Assembly: GCA_011365025.1 (NCBI GenBank)
Contig: RDOF01000012.1
Location: 13,124 to 77,123, forward strand
DNA from: Candidatus Thorarchaeota archaeon
Lineage (GTDB): Archaea; Asgardarchaeota; Thorarchaeia; Thorarchaeales; Thorarchaeaceae
Length of the DNA stretch: 64,000 bases
Direction of reading: 5' to 3'
The notes under the pieces are model-generated. The model saw nothing but the letters and a program-made list of their open reading frames with translations, did not search any database and had not been told where the DNA came from. The position numbers were made by a program, and so were the translations under genes. Each line of letters opens with the position of its first letter. The first letter of the stretch is position 1. Shown piece by piece: positions 43,154 through 52,779 of the stretch.

Positions 43154-44242
43154 ATGGTCTTCAAAAGAATGCCCTTGGAGATTTGGTTCGATGCATATCA
43201 GTACGAGGTAGACTACGATATTGGCGAGAGCGGAATGAAATTCTTCACCCTTCGCGAACTCGATACTGATTTGCAGGGTGTGGACCTAAGATATGGATAT
43301 CATGTTGGTCATCCAGATCTCCGGAAATTGATTGCCGACCAATATCAGGGCCGCACCTGGGAAAATGTTGCTGTGACAACAGGGGCTAGCGAAGCGAATT
43401 TCGCTGTCATTGCACATCTAGTAGGGCATAGGGACCATGTCATCGTTGAACACCCTACATATCCTTCGCTCTACGAAGTACCCAGGTCTCTTGGTTTAGA
43501 CCTCTCTTTGTTTAGTCTAAAGTGGAATAATCAATTCAGACCGGATATGAATGCACTTCGCAAGCTTGTAAAACCCAATACCAAACTTATCACACTCACG
43601 CATCCGAATAACCCAACGGGGTCGGTAATTTCACAGGATGAGCTAAGTGAAGCAATAGAGATTGCGGAGGATGTGGGGGCCTATCTAATGGTGGATGAAA
43701 CCTACCGGGATCTTATGTTTGGCAAACCACCGCCCTTGGCTGCGACAATGAGCGAAAACGCAATTAGCTTAACAAGTATGTCTAAGGTTTGGGGAGTTCC
43801 AGGAATTCGAATAGGATGGGCAGTCGGCGACGAATCCATAGTAGAAGGAATTCGAACTGTGCGAGAGCAAGTCACTATCTGCAATTCGTCCCTTGGTGAG
43901 GCAATTTCAAAATCCATACTTCGACAGCGCGAGCCGATTCTAAACAGGATAAGGGGGCATATGCTGGAGAACTATTCGATTGTTAGGCAGTGGATGGATT
44001 CTCAGGAGTGGCTAGAATGGATAGAACCTCAGAGTGGAGTAGTTTGTGCTCCAAGACTCAAAAGAGGAGGAAGCACGGATGAATTGTGTAAACTGCTGGT
44101 CACGAAATACAGAACCTTTACTGTTCCATGCTCAACCATGGAGCTAGATGGGCACTTCAGACTGGGATTTGGAGGAGAAAAGGAAGAACTTGAGAATGGA
44201 TTGGAACAGCTTGAGAAAGCCCTGAGGGAGCTACATTCCTAA
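43154..44242 (+). CDS. PLP-dependent aminotransferase class I/II
   Basis: About 362 residues of the fold-type I aminotransferases. It has VAVTTGASEANFAVIAHLVG, the THPNNPTGSVIS motif, LMVDETYRDLMF and the PLP-binding Lys in SLTSMSKVWGVPGIRIGWAV. A final helical small domain carries GHFRLGFGGEKEEL, with the substrate-carboxylate Arg region. It transfers amino groups between an amino acid and a 2-oxoacid; the specific amino acid is unknown. I prefer ATG 43154, with AAGGTG upstream, over 43112. It is monocistronic, between a divergent receiver gene and a convergent giant membrane gene. Confidence 0.92.
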   Translation: MVFKRMPLEIWFDAYQYEVDYDIGESGMKFFTLRELDTDLQGVDLRYGYHVGHPDLRKLIADQYQGRTWENVAVTTGASEANFAVIAHLVGHRDHVIVEHPTYPSLYEVPRSLGLDLSLFSLKWNNQFRPDMNALRKLVKPNTKLITLTHPNNPTGSVISQDELSEAIEIAEDVGAYLMVDETYRDLMFGKPPPLAATMSENAISLTSMSKVWGVPGIRIGWAVGDESIVEGIRTVREQVTICNSSLGEAISKSILRQREPILNRIRGHMLENYSIVRQWMDSQEWLEWIEPQSGVVCAPRLKRGGSTDELCKLLVTKYRTFTVPCSTMELDGHFRLGFGGEKEELENGLEQLEKALRELHS

Positions 44243-44264
44243 ACAGTAGGCTTGGCTCGCCCAG

Positions 44265-47200
44265 CTAGATGAATATCATAGTCAAGCCGGAGAGAATAAC
44301 AAAGGCGGCAATGGAGCATATTAGAGCAAGGAGGATGGCCAAGCGCAAGTAGACTAGCTGAGGACGTTCCGCTTCAATCTCTTTCACATAGCGACTAGTG
44401 AAGAGCAGCAGCGCGGCCACTGCAAGGGATAGGCTTTGAAGTGGGGAGCCAAGAACGGAGGTATAGGCAAATCCAGTGAGTGAGAAGAATAGAAATGCGT
44501 AGAATAGCTGGCGCGACTTCTGGAAGGTAACCACTGAAGAAACAACGACAGCCGTCAATATTGCGAGGTATAATCCAGCCAGAAACGAGAAAGGCGGACT
44601 GACGGCGAGGTAGGAGAGGAAATAGACTGTGGCACCTGAGTGAAGTCCCAGAAGCAGCCAAAGCGGCTCTCTGTATTTCTTGTCGAGCCAATTAAAAGCA
44701 GTTGAAAGAAGATACAACGTCGTTGATGGAAATATCGATACAAGAACCGCAAGTGAAAAGGCATCTAGAGTGAGTTGCTCAAAGCCAATGAAATAGAATA
44801 TCAGGGCAGAGAGAGACAGAGGCATTGGCACCCAGAAAATCTTGGTCCACCTCGGACTCAACTCAAGCTCTCCTTTCACCAATAGACCGCTGGAGCAAAA
44901 CCCTAGTATTGCGACAAAAACTGAAAGATAGGGATGTCCTATATCAAAGAGAAGTGTAACGATTGAGATTCCTAGCCCTACGATAGAAAGCATGCCACTA
45001 AAGATGCCAAATGAGCTCTTTACTCGACGTCTAACTATCGCAAGAAGCAGTGAGAACAGACCGAGAATCATCAATGGTATGCTGAAGTTCGGAACCTCGT
45101 AGAAGATGCCGGTGGGAGGAGTGCCAATCAGCTCGCTAAAGAAGGGGCGACTCAGAAGACCAATAACCACAACGAAGACCAAGGAGAAGAAGGTCCAAGT
45201 GTAGTAGCCAAACTTGCGAAAGATGTCAACAATCAGAGCACCTAGCTTCCTTAGGAATGTGGCGAAGAAACGACCCAAATCAGCAATATGGTGGAGGAAG
45301 GATTTGACCTGCTCCCAGAAAATGGGGACCTCAATTGCAAGAAACAGAAGAAGTGATGGCCATAGAGAACTAAGCAATGAAGCTTCAACGAGCCAGAATA
45401 GAGTTGTGAATACATATAGGAATAATGTGAAACCCAGCAAAATGAAAATGCGGCGTCCTAAAGAGGATTTGCGATAAGCATATGAAAGCAACCCAAGGCA
45501 GACCATCGAAATGCTTGCGCTTAGCAGAACAGCGTTTTCGATCAAGATTATGGAAACCATCGATTCAGGCAGTAGATAGGAAAGGAGCATTCCGTTGATA
45601 CCTATTGCAAGTGCTCCCAGACTGGGGTATTGTAGACGATCTGAAACCGATTCATCCAGAACCAAGCCCTCCAATGAATAGATTCCCCCGACTACCAGGA
45701 AGAACGCCGAAAGCAGAACAAGCGCACTCCTGATGTTGAATCCTAGAAGAAGAGGACTAATCTCAAACAATGAGAGAAACCATACGACCAAGATGCCAAT
45801 GACTAAAGGCACCGCCAATGCAAAGGACGCAATGTTCCTTTCCACAAAATTCGCAATACCTCGAATCACTTCAACGAAAGCATCTAGAAGCCGCCCAAAC
45901 TGAATACTAGCCCAAGTCAGGGCTGCAATAGAAGCTGCAAGCGTAAGCGGTAAGCTAACTGCATATACGACAAGGATGACCAATGTGATCAAGACAGGGG
46001 GGTCAATTAATGGGACTCCAAAGAACCAAACAATTATTGCTAGAGATGCCGCAAAGGCCAACAGTGTGGCCGTGAAGACCCTCGTTGATCTATCAGGCAT
46101 TAGGGAGTATAGGAAGAAGAGAGCTAGGCTAGACCCCAGCATCCCCGCTCCAATGGCTAATTCCAGCAATCCGGAGAGCGAAAGCCCAATCTCTGCCCCA
46201 AGAAAACCCCATCCGAGAACGCTTGGAATCCAATGGATGTGGAATCTTCGTTCGCTCTTGAGTATACCAGTCCTTCCTTCTGCATACGCAATAACAGGAG
46301 TAGCAAAGAGGGAATAGCTACTAAACGCTGTACCGGCTGTAAGCAATAAGGAAGGAGGCAGTGGCATCATGAATACATCCCATGCAGTAAGCAAACATGA
46401 TAGGGGGATACATGCAATCACTGAAACAGAAGTCCATATTCCTCTGAACTCATCCCACTCTAATACGCCAAGGGCAGGAAACAGGATAGATGTCAAAGGA
46501 ATTAGGCTAGCGCCGACAAGAGCAATCATTTGAGACAACTGCAGAACCGAAAGCGAAGCCCACAGCCAGATGGCTTCAAGCATAGTCAAGAAAGACGCTG
46601 CTGTGAAGATTATCGCAAGTCGCCTTGCCTTTATGCCTCTGGGAGTGTATAACGCACCTGCTGAAAGAATGAAGGCAGAGGTTGTAAGAAGCAACAACAC
46701 TGCTTCGACCCCGCTAGCCACTAGCATCCATGTGAAACCAGCAATTCCAGCCGCTAGAATGACAAAAACATACCAACTCGAACGTGTGTAGGGGCCTCTC
46801 ATTGACTGAAACAAGAAGAATGGTGCTGTAACGAATAATGCAACATAGACCGAAGTGATTAATGGCTGCTGAAAAGTAGTCCACAGTAATGTGAAGATGA
46901 GAAGTGAGATTTGCAAAGAGATCGCAAAGGAAAGCAGGTATTTCTGGAGGGGAGTCAAGGAACCACTGAGCGACAAGTAGAAGGTCAGCGAGGCAACGAG
47001 TACAGATAGAATCAGGAGACTCTCTAAGGTAACCGCAATGCTCAGGGCAATTAGCAGCTGTGATAATGAGAAGAAAACAATGCCGCAGATTAAGCATGCT
47101 CGAACTAGTGCATAGGCATTCAGGCTCCGTGTCCTGATGAAGGCGAATTTCTCCTCAAATACAAGGAGCTCGAGTAATGCGAGACAGGAGAGCAGGATGT

Positions 47201-50200
47201 TCATAGGGTAGTAGGACACCAAGAGGAATGCGATTAGGATTGCTGATGAAACACTAAAGACAATCCAAGCTGCAGATCTTGCCTTGGGAATAGAGAATCG
47301 CACTAGTAAAGCTTCGGTCCAAAAGAAGCCGAGAATGGAAACTAGAATGTCCGAAGAGAAGAGGTAGAAGTTCCAGAAAATAAAGGCAGAAAATGCACTT
47401 GTGCCAAGTAGTGAGAGGGTATCCTTTCGAATCTGCTCAGGTACGGAGAAAGCTGTAATCAAGGATATTGTGAATGCTGAAAGCAAAACCTTGGATACCG
47501 GATCGATAGGCACGACATAAATTGCCAACAGGATGATGCTGCAGAGTAAAACGGCTATAGCAAGGTTGCGAGTGAAAGTGAAATCGATTAGAGGAGCAGC
47601 AAGGGCAAGCAAGAGCGAAGAGATGATTATTAGGAGCAGAGTAGACAGAACAAGATCCGGAAGTTGAAGTGCGAGAGCAAGGTCGGCTCCAAAGAGAATG
47701 CAGACTGCAATAGAAACTCCGCTCAAGATACGGCCGTATTCATTCTTCCTTAGCGCGAGCGCAGGGAGACAGAGTATCAGGCTCATTACGACAAATGATG
47801 TCAATTGTAGCAGGCAGGGATTGGAATGGTAGACAAAGAGAGAAGGAAGCCAAAACAACACAGCAATCCCTGAGAATAGTATTCCAAGAATGGCAGACGA
47901 AACAACAATGTAAATGGCCAAGTATACCGTAATAATTCGTAGCCCAAGCAGAAATGCGGCGCCAGCGGTTCTTATTCCATGGATGTATTGCCGGTATGCT
48001 ACCGGGATTGGAGCAACGACCAAAACAAGTAGACAAAGCAGGAGGTCGAAGGTCAACAGGTAGGTCAATAGAATGGCGGAAGGAAGCACGAGAATGAGGT
48101 AGCCAAAACCGGCATATCGTGCCAGAGGCTCTAACACCTTAAGTGGCAAAAGCCCAACACCAATGACCAAAGCGCCCGTCAACAGACTTGCAGGCCAATG
48201 GAGGAAGGCTTGAGAAAAGTAACTGACTTGAAGTGCTGCCAAAGCAATCAAGACTATCCAAAGAGCGGGGTATAAGATGGGTTTGATGCGGTCAGGAAAC
48301 AAACTGCGTGTCAAGCTCAAGATGAGGAGGAGGGCCACCGCAGAAGCAAGAATTCTGGTGGCAAGGTCGAAATGCGGAAGATAGAGAAACGTAAGAACAC
48401 TCACGGCACAGGCAATTAATGACGCCCCTAAGGGCTTTAGATATCCGGGAGATTGCTCCCTAGAGCCGGCAACTGGCAGGTACAGCACAAGGAACAGGAA
48501 TATAGACCAAGCTGCAACCAGCAGAAGATCATACTGCAAATAGGGAGCCAGAACAAACCAATTTAGCGTGATTAGCAGTGAAACGAGAATAATTGCCCAG
48601 GAATAAAGAATGAATTGTAAGGCAATTCTTGCGAGGTATTTCAAACCAGCGTACAGCTTCCTTCCTGCCATGCCAAGGGCATTGGAAATGGCCTTGGCTG
48701 CAATCTCGTACTCCTTGTAGAGCATTGGCACCGCAATAATCTGAGACACACTAATCAGCACGGACGACCGGAGTTCTGAAGGTACAAAGGTCGTAGTCAA
48801 GAGAAGATAGAAGGCACTGAAGGCGCACACCAAGTAGGGTGGAGCAAGATACGCTCGCCTGATACCGAGAAGCTGCAGCAGCACAACTCCGTATAGCCAT
48901 AGGCTCGACAAGAGCAGGGAGAAGAGGATATCGTTTCCAAGAATGTAATGGAGGTTCCAGAAGCTGAACCCTCCAAGCAGGAGGAGGAGAGATGTCCAAC
49001 CTATTGTCAACAGCAGAGTTCGCCTTTGTAGTCGTCTGAACGCAAGTGCTCCAACAGTGGCAATTATCGTAAAGGGCATGGCAAAGGCCAATCCTAGAGA
49101 AAGGAAAGACCCAGGAAGGGTAATTAGGCTTGGATAGAAGTAAAACAGAACTAGGACTGACATTGCTAGGTCGCAAGCAACTCCTGTAATAACAGGATGT
49201 CCTAGAATCCAAGCTTTGATTCTCCTCAAAGAGCCAACAATAGATAGCCAGAGATTTCTCCAGAGGCGCCGAATAGTGCGGAATAGGCCAGTGATTCCGA
49301 CGAGGAAAAGAACAGCTGAGAGCGCGACCGAGAGTACTAGCGGCCAGAGAAAGTGGACGGTCCAGAGAAAGGTTGTCAATGCGGCTAGGAAAACGACAAA
49401 GAACCCAATTACCCGAACCGCAATAGCTTCTGTCTCCCTTCTTATGCGCTCTGCCAAACGCAGGAAAACAGCGGATGGAGCGAGCACGAGAAGCGAGAAG
49501 ATGAGAGCGAGTGGACCCATTAGAAGCAGAAAATCTGGATTGGAGGCCCAATCTGTCGTGCCTGCCATCCAGAGAAACTGCCACGGAATCCCAATGGATA
49601 TCTCAACCATGGCACAAGCGGAAAGTGCATTAGCCGCCTCTGTGGAGATAATCCATTCCGCAGGCGTGGACGTCTCATCCGGCTTTGATATGCCCTCTTG
49701 AGCATCGCCGGTGAGAGATTCTGGATCGGCAAAGTATCTGCCATAGTAATCAGCTGACTTCCCCCTACGTATAAGCCAATTCTGAAGCCGCTTGGCTACC
49801 TGAGATAGAATCAGTAGTCCAATCCCCATGGCAATGGAAAAGGCAGTTGCAACCAGCAGTGTTTCAGATGTAATTGCAGTAGGAAGCCAACTCGAGGCAT
49901 AGGTCCCAAATATGAAAGATAGGAGCAGAATGTTCAGAATCCCAAGAGTAGGATTCCTCAACTCATATTGTATGCCAATGAGATATAGCGAAAACACGAG
50001 CAATGCAAGATAGAGAATCGTGGCCATATCCACAGCAAGCGATTGCAGGATTAGACATACTGCCACTGGCGCTGAGAAAAGAATCAACAAGCCAAGAATC
50101 CTCGATGTGGTAGTCCAGAAACGAAGAAACGCATCTATTCGTTTCCTCATGCTGTTGAGAAGAAGCAAGAGAACAACCAGTTCAGCATGGATGCAAAATG

Positions 50201-50507
50201 CTGTGGCATGAATCGAATTCCAAAGAACCGCCAAAGATATGAAGGCTGCTCCTGAACAGAGAAAGACGAGGGAGTACCCAATCAGTAATCTATGACGCCA
50301 TATTAGAATCATACCAGCTAGTGCAAGACTAACCGAGGTAGCTAGGAGAGACTGAACAAGAAAGTCTTGGATAAATGGACTCAAAGCGAAGAAAGTTGCT
50401 AACCATACCGCAGCGGATATGATAGCTAGTACGATCACCAAAGCGAAAAGCTGAATTCTATCAGCCCATCGTTCAGCCCTTTCAAATCCTTCTTTCTCCA
50501 TACGCAT
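44265..50507 (-). CDS. Giant (2080 aa) polytopic membrane protein
   Basis: A 2080-residue protein that is hydrophobic almost from end to end, with several dozen candidate TM helices (roughly sixty by eye, not predicted by software). Loops are mostly short. There are a few longer charged stretches: GKSADYYGRYFADPESLTGD near residue 250, and others near 420 and 1630. No ATPase, transporter or enzyme signature is recognisable. The N terminus (MRMEKEGFERAERWADRIQL) is charged and cytoplasmic-like. Its frame is intact over 6.2 kb, so it is maintained by selection rather than a relic. Repeated short patterns such as LLLL and SLAL come from composition and do not prove internal duplication. The start is ATG 50507 or the next Met. 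Confidence 0.75.
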   Translation of the reverse strand: MRMEKEGFERAERWADRIQLFALVIVLAIISAAVWLATFFALSPFIQDFLVQSLLATSVSLALAGMILIWRHRLLIGYSLVFLCSGAAFISLAVLWNSIHATAFCIHAELVVLLLLLNSMRKRIDAFLRFWTTTSRILGLLILFSAPVAVCLILQSLAVDMATILYLALLVFSLYLIGIQYELRNPTLGILNILLLSFIFGTYASSWLPTAITSETLLVATAFSIAMGIGLLILSQVAKRLQNWLIRRGKSADYYGRYFADPESLTGDAQEGISKPDETSTPAEWIISTEAANALSACAMVEISIGIPWQFLWMAGTTDWASNPDFLLLMGPLALIFSLLVLAPSAVFLRLAERIRRETEAIAVRVIGFFVVFLAALTTFLWTVHFLWPLVLSVALSAVLFLVGITGLFRTIRRLWRNLWLSIVGSLRRIKAWILGHPVITGVACDLAMSVLVLFYFYPSLITLPGSFLSLGLAFAMPFTIIATVGALAFRRLQRRTLLLTIGWTSLLLLLGGFSFWNLHYILGNDILFSLLLSSLWLYGVVLLQLLGIRRAYLAPPYLVCAFSAFYLLLTTTFVPSELRSSVLISVSQIIAVPMLYKEYEIAAKAISNALGMAGRKLYAGLKYLARIALQFILYSWAIILVSLLITLNWFVLAPYLQYDLLLVAAWSIFLFLVLYLPVAGSREQSPGYLKPLGASLIACAVSVLTFLYLPHFDLATRILASAVALLLILSLTRSLFPDRIKPILYPALWIVLIALAALQVSYFSQAFLHWPASLLTGALVIGVGLLPLKVLEPLARYAGFGYLILVLPSAILLTYLLTFDLLLCLLVLVVAPIPVAYRQYIHGIRTAGAAFLLGLRIITVYLAIYIVVSSAILGILFSGIAVLFWLPSLFVYHSNPCLLQLTSFVVMSLILCLPALALRKNEYGRILSGVSIAVCILFGADLALALQLPDLVLSTLLLIIISSLLLALAAPLIDFTFTRNLAIAVLLCSIILLAIYVVPIDPVSKVLLSAFTISLITAFSVPEQIRKDTLSLLGTSAFSAFIFWNFYLFSSDILVSILGFFWTEALLVRFSIPKARSAAWIVFSVSSAILIAFLLVSYYPMNILLSCLALLELLVFEEKFAFIRTRSLNAYALVRACLICGIVFFSLSQLLIALSIAVTLESLLILSVLVASLTFYLSLSGSLTPLQKYLLSFAISLQISLLIFTLLWTTFQQPLITSVYVALFVTAPFFLFQSMRGPYTRSSWYVFVILAAGIAGFTWMLVASGVEAVLLLLTTSAFILSAGALYTPRGIKARRLAIIFTAASFLTMLEAIWLWASLSVLQLSQMIALVGASLIPLTSILFPALGVLEWDEFRGIWTSVSVIACIPLSCLLTAWDVFMMPLPPSLLLTAGTAFSSYSLFATPVIAYAEGRTGILKSERRFHIHWIPSVLGWGFLGAEIGLSLSGLLELAIGAGMLGSSLALFFLYSLMPDRSTRVFTATLLAFAASLAIIVWFFGVPLIDPPVLITLVILVVYAVSLPLTLAASIAALTWASIQFGRLLDAFVEVIRGIANFVERNIASFALAVPLVIGILVVWFLSLFEISPLLLGFNIRSALVLLSAFFLVVGGIYSLEGLVLDESVSDRLQYPSLGALAIGINGMLLSYLLPESMVSIILIENAVLLSASISMVCLGLLSYAYRKSSLGRRIFILLGFTLFLYVFTTLFWLVEASLLSSLWPSLLLFLAIEVPIFWEQVKSFLHHIADLGRFFATFLRKLGALIVDIFRKFGYYTWTFFSLVFVVVIGLLSRPFFSELIGTPPTGIFYEVPNFSIPLMILGLFSLLLAIVRRRVKSSFGIFSGMLSIVGLGISIVTLLFDIGHPYLSVFVAILGFCSSGLLVKGELELSPRWTKIFWVPMPLSLSALIFYFIGFEQLTLDAFSLAVLVSIFPSTTLYLLSTAFNWLDKKYREPLWLLLGLHSGATVYFLSYLAVSPPFSFLAGLYLAILTAVVVSSVVTFQKSRQLFYAFLFFSLTGFAYTSVLGSPLQSLSLAVAALLLFTSRYVKEIEAERPQLVYLRLAILLALICSIAAFVILSGLTMIFI

Positions 50508-50701
50508 CCCCGAGTTGTTCGAAATGCGCTCCTGAACCCACGCAGCAGTACATGTAGAAAATGAAGGCGCGCAGTATTAAATTTGGCGACAATCTACTTA
50601 ACCGATTCGTTGATGTAGTCGAATTCCCCATGACCATCAACGAATCCTTTTATCAGGAGGATGAGTATAACAGGATGAGTAAGTAATTCGAGGGGTAGAA
50701 T

Positions 50702-51190
50702 ATGCCGGAGAGAGTCGAGTGTCGGTATTGTGGCTCACTTAATGATACGGAATTGACTGAGTGTTCGAAATGTGGAGCAACTCTGGCTGACGCATTCAAA
50801 AGAGTTGTTTGCGATAGATGCGGGATACCTCTGCCCGATGGAACAGCTTCTGTGGGAAGGTGTGTGGTGTGTTCAAAGGACGTCTTCTTATGTGAGAAGC
50901 ATAGGAAGCGAGTTGAAGATGATGAAGTCTATTGCCGTGAGCATGAATCGGAGTGTTTCATTGCCACGGCAGTCTTCGGTACACCATTAGACCCTAAAAT
51001 AGACCTGCTCAGGTCATTCAGAGATGAGTGGCTTGCAAGTAATCCTCTAGGAAGATTGTTCGTTTTCTCCTATTATGAGATCTCTCCACCAATTGCAAGA
51101 AGGATTAGAAGAGACCCCAACCTGAAACGGGTCATGAGAAAAGTTCTCGTGGAACCGGCGTTGAGATTCGCCAGACGAATCATGAAGTAG
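50702..51190 (+). CDS. Zinc-ribbon protein with CFI-box C terminus
   Basis: A 162-residue protein. The first half holds Cys/His zinc motifs: CRYCGSLND with CSKCGATLA, then CDRCGIPLP, CVVCSKDVFLCEKH and CREH. The second half is the CFI-box type C-terminal domain, CFIATAVFGTPLDPKIDLLR, then SFRDEWLASNPLGRLFVFSY and the YYEISPPIARRI end. That domain is known only as a conserved box of unknown function. The start is ATG 50702 after GAGGGG; a CCTTTTATCA TATA-like element lies about 50 bp upstream. It is divergent from the giant membrane gene and upstream of the OB-fold gene in the same direction. Confidence 0.8.
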   Translation: MPERVECRYCGSLNDTELTECSKCGATLADAFKRVVCDRCGIPLPDGTASVGRCVVCSKDVFLCEKHRKRVEDDEVYCREHESECFIATAVFGTPLDPKIDLLRSFRDEWLASNPLGRLFVFSYYEISPPIARRIRRDPNLKRVMRKVLVEPALRFARRIMK

Positions 51191-51259
51191 GTTGAAGGCA
51201 GTCCCGACGCTTTGTAGGTGTTCATTAGTGGTGCTATTTAACAGAATAGTGGAAAGCAG

Positions 51260-51757
51260 ATGAGTGTACATAAGATGCAAGATAGAGATTCCGAGAGTAA
51301 ATTGTCTCAAGTTCTGGTGGCCCAACTTACACCTGAGATGAGGGACTTCAGCATCGCTTTCAAGGTTGTTTCTGTTGGTGCCCCTCGCAAGATTACGTCC
51401 AGAAACAATAGTAGGCAACTTCTGATATCTGAGCTTGTGGTTGGCGACCATACAGGAATAATCAGCCTTGTGTTATGGAATGATGATGTGGATTCTTTGA
51501 CTTCGGGAAGCACATATTCCCTCAAAGGAGGGTATGTTAGCATCTATAATGACTCTATGCAGTTAAGTAAGGGAAGAGAAGCAGAAATCATTCTTTCAAA
51601 GAAGGCGATAGGGCAAGTGGATATGACAAATGATATGAGTAGACCATTTGCTCTACTACCCTTGAGGAAGCAGAAACGCCGCTCCAAGACAGGTAAGTCG
51701 ATGAGCGGAGAACAAGGCAGGGAGGCCAAGGGTTATTGCTCATGGAAGGGCTTTTGA
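51260..51757 (+). CDS. OB-fold single-stranded nucleic acid binding protein
   Basis: A 165-residue protein with an OB-fold of the SSB/RPA type (about 15-115). The core is FKVVSVGAPRKITSRNNSRQ, LLISELVVGDHTGIISLVLW and GSTYSLKGGYVSIYNDSMQL. The basic C-terminal tail (LPLRKQKRRSKTGKSMSGEQ) is compatible with nucleic acid binding. The sequence resembles small archaeal SSB proteins. The first Met or the Met five residues later may start it. A GCTATTTAAC element 29-38 bp upstream suggests a leaderless or near-leaderless mRNA. A role in DNA replication or repair is inference from the fold. Confidence 0.7.
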   Translation: MSVHKMQDRDSESKLSQVLVAQLTPEMRDFSIAFKVVSVGAPRKITSRNNSRQLLISELVVGDHTGIISLVLWNDDVDSLTSGSTYSLKGGYVSIYNDSMQLSKGREAEIILSKKAIGQVDMTNDMSRPFALLPLRKQKRRSKTGKSMSGEQGREAKGYCSWKGF

Positions 51758-51781
51758 GTCCAGTGTGCCTTCATAGTTTCC

Positions 51782-52708
51782 TTGAATGTGAAAGCAATGA
51801 GGCTCCGTTTTCGAGATGAAACAATACCTTATCCACTAATGGCCCTTCGGGGCCGCCTTCGACTCAGCGGACTCTCCTATCTTGAAGTAGAAAAGGTAGT
51901 TGCTGAACTGCAAACCAGGATTAGGAGCAGGCAATCAGTCACTACGCAAGAAGAAGTTGATGAAATCGGCTATTCTCTCCTGGAAGAAGACTCCGAACTG
52001 AAGAGGCACATTGAAGACTTCAACACTCTTGCTCGCTACGAGAAAATACGAAGAGAAAATCCTGAGATTCCGCCTTTGGTGTTGGTACTTGAGGGCGCCT
52101 CAGCAACCGGCAAATCAATGCTTGCCATTGAGATGATTGCAAACCTCACAGCGACAAGAACGGTTAGCACTGATACAGTAAGGCAAGTACTGAGGGTAAT
52201 ATATGGTGAAGAAGACCATCCTGAGCTCCACTGCCATACTTATCAAGCCTACAAATTCAAGCAATCCGGTTCCGAGGAAGAATCTAAGGTTGTGAGAGGT
52301 TTCTTGGCGCAATGTGACATCATAACGCCTTACATTATTGGAGCAGTGGACAGAATACTGGCAGAAGGAACCATTGCTCTAGTCGAAGGCGTGCATCTCA
52401 TTCCTGGAGCACTTCAGGGACTAGGCAGGTCGGTCCTGGAGGTTCTCATAAACCCGGATTTCACTACCCATCTTAGCATGTTCAAGGCAAAGCATTGCGC
52501 ATCTGGCTTGAAAACGGTTACGGACAATGAGCAAGTACGCGAGGAGGAGTTTAGGGCGGCGAGAGAAATTCAGGACTACATGCTAAGGGCGGCACAAGGT
52601 TCTTCCATTGCAATCATTGGCTTAGTGAGCTACGAAGAAACTATTGAAGCCTTGCGGAAGACCATCATCGAGAAAATAGTGAAGATACTTCACGACCACA
52701 GAGAATAA
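51782..52708 (+). CDS. 2-phosphoglycerate kinase-like
   Basis: A 308-residue protein. The N-terminal 90 residues resemble an ATP-cone-like regulatory domain (LRLSGLSYLEVEKVVAELQT, then RIRSRQSVTTQEEVDEIGYS). A P-loop kinase domain follows with LVLEGASATGKSMLAIEMIA, then VSTDTVRQVLR and IALVEGVHLIPG. This is the layout of archaeal 2-phosphoglycerate kinase, which makes 2,3-diphosphoglycerate toward cyclic 2,3-DPG in methanogens. No cyclic DPG synthase gene lies next to it, so the physiological product here is uncertain. The start is TTG 51782 or ATG 51797. Confidence 0.8.
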   Translation: MNVKAMRLRFRDETIPYPLMALRGRLRLSGLSYLEVEKVVAELQTRIRSRQSVTTQEEVDEIGYSLLEEDSELKRHIEDFNTLARYEKIRRENPEIPPLVLVLEGASATGKSMLAIEMIANLTATRTVSTDTVRQVLRVIYGEEDHPELHCHTYQAYKFKQSGSEEESKVVRGFLAQCDIITPYIIGAVDRILAEGTIALVEGVHLIPGALQGLGRSVLEVLINPDFTTHLSMFKAKHCASGLKTVTDNEQVREEEFRAAREIQDYMLRAAQGSSIAIIGLVSYEETIEALRKTIIEKIVKILHDHRE

Positions 52709-52723
52709 GTGAAAGAGCCTCTG

Positions 52724-52732
52724 CTATAAAAG
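52724..52732 (+). promoter_or_regulatory. TATA box of the ADP-forming acyl-CoA synthetase gene
   Basis: CTATAAAAG stands 48-56 bp before ATG 52780. Expected transcription begins near 52755, inside the in-frame sequence upstream of 52780, which argues against the GTG at 52759 as translation start. Confidence 0.55.
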
Positions 52733-52779
52733 GAACAACTAGTCCTGGTTTTAGCAAAGTGGTATCTGAAGGTGTAAGA

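Noticed and set aside
48751..49584. A 277-codon minus-strand frame inside the giant membrane gene
   Set aside because: Its translation (Ser/Arg/Pro-rich, scattered Cys) is typical of an alternate frame of a hydrophobic gene; it has no recognisable domain.
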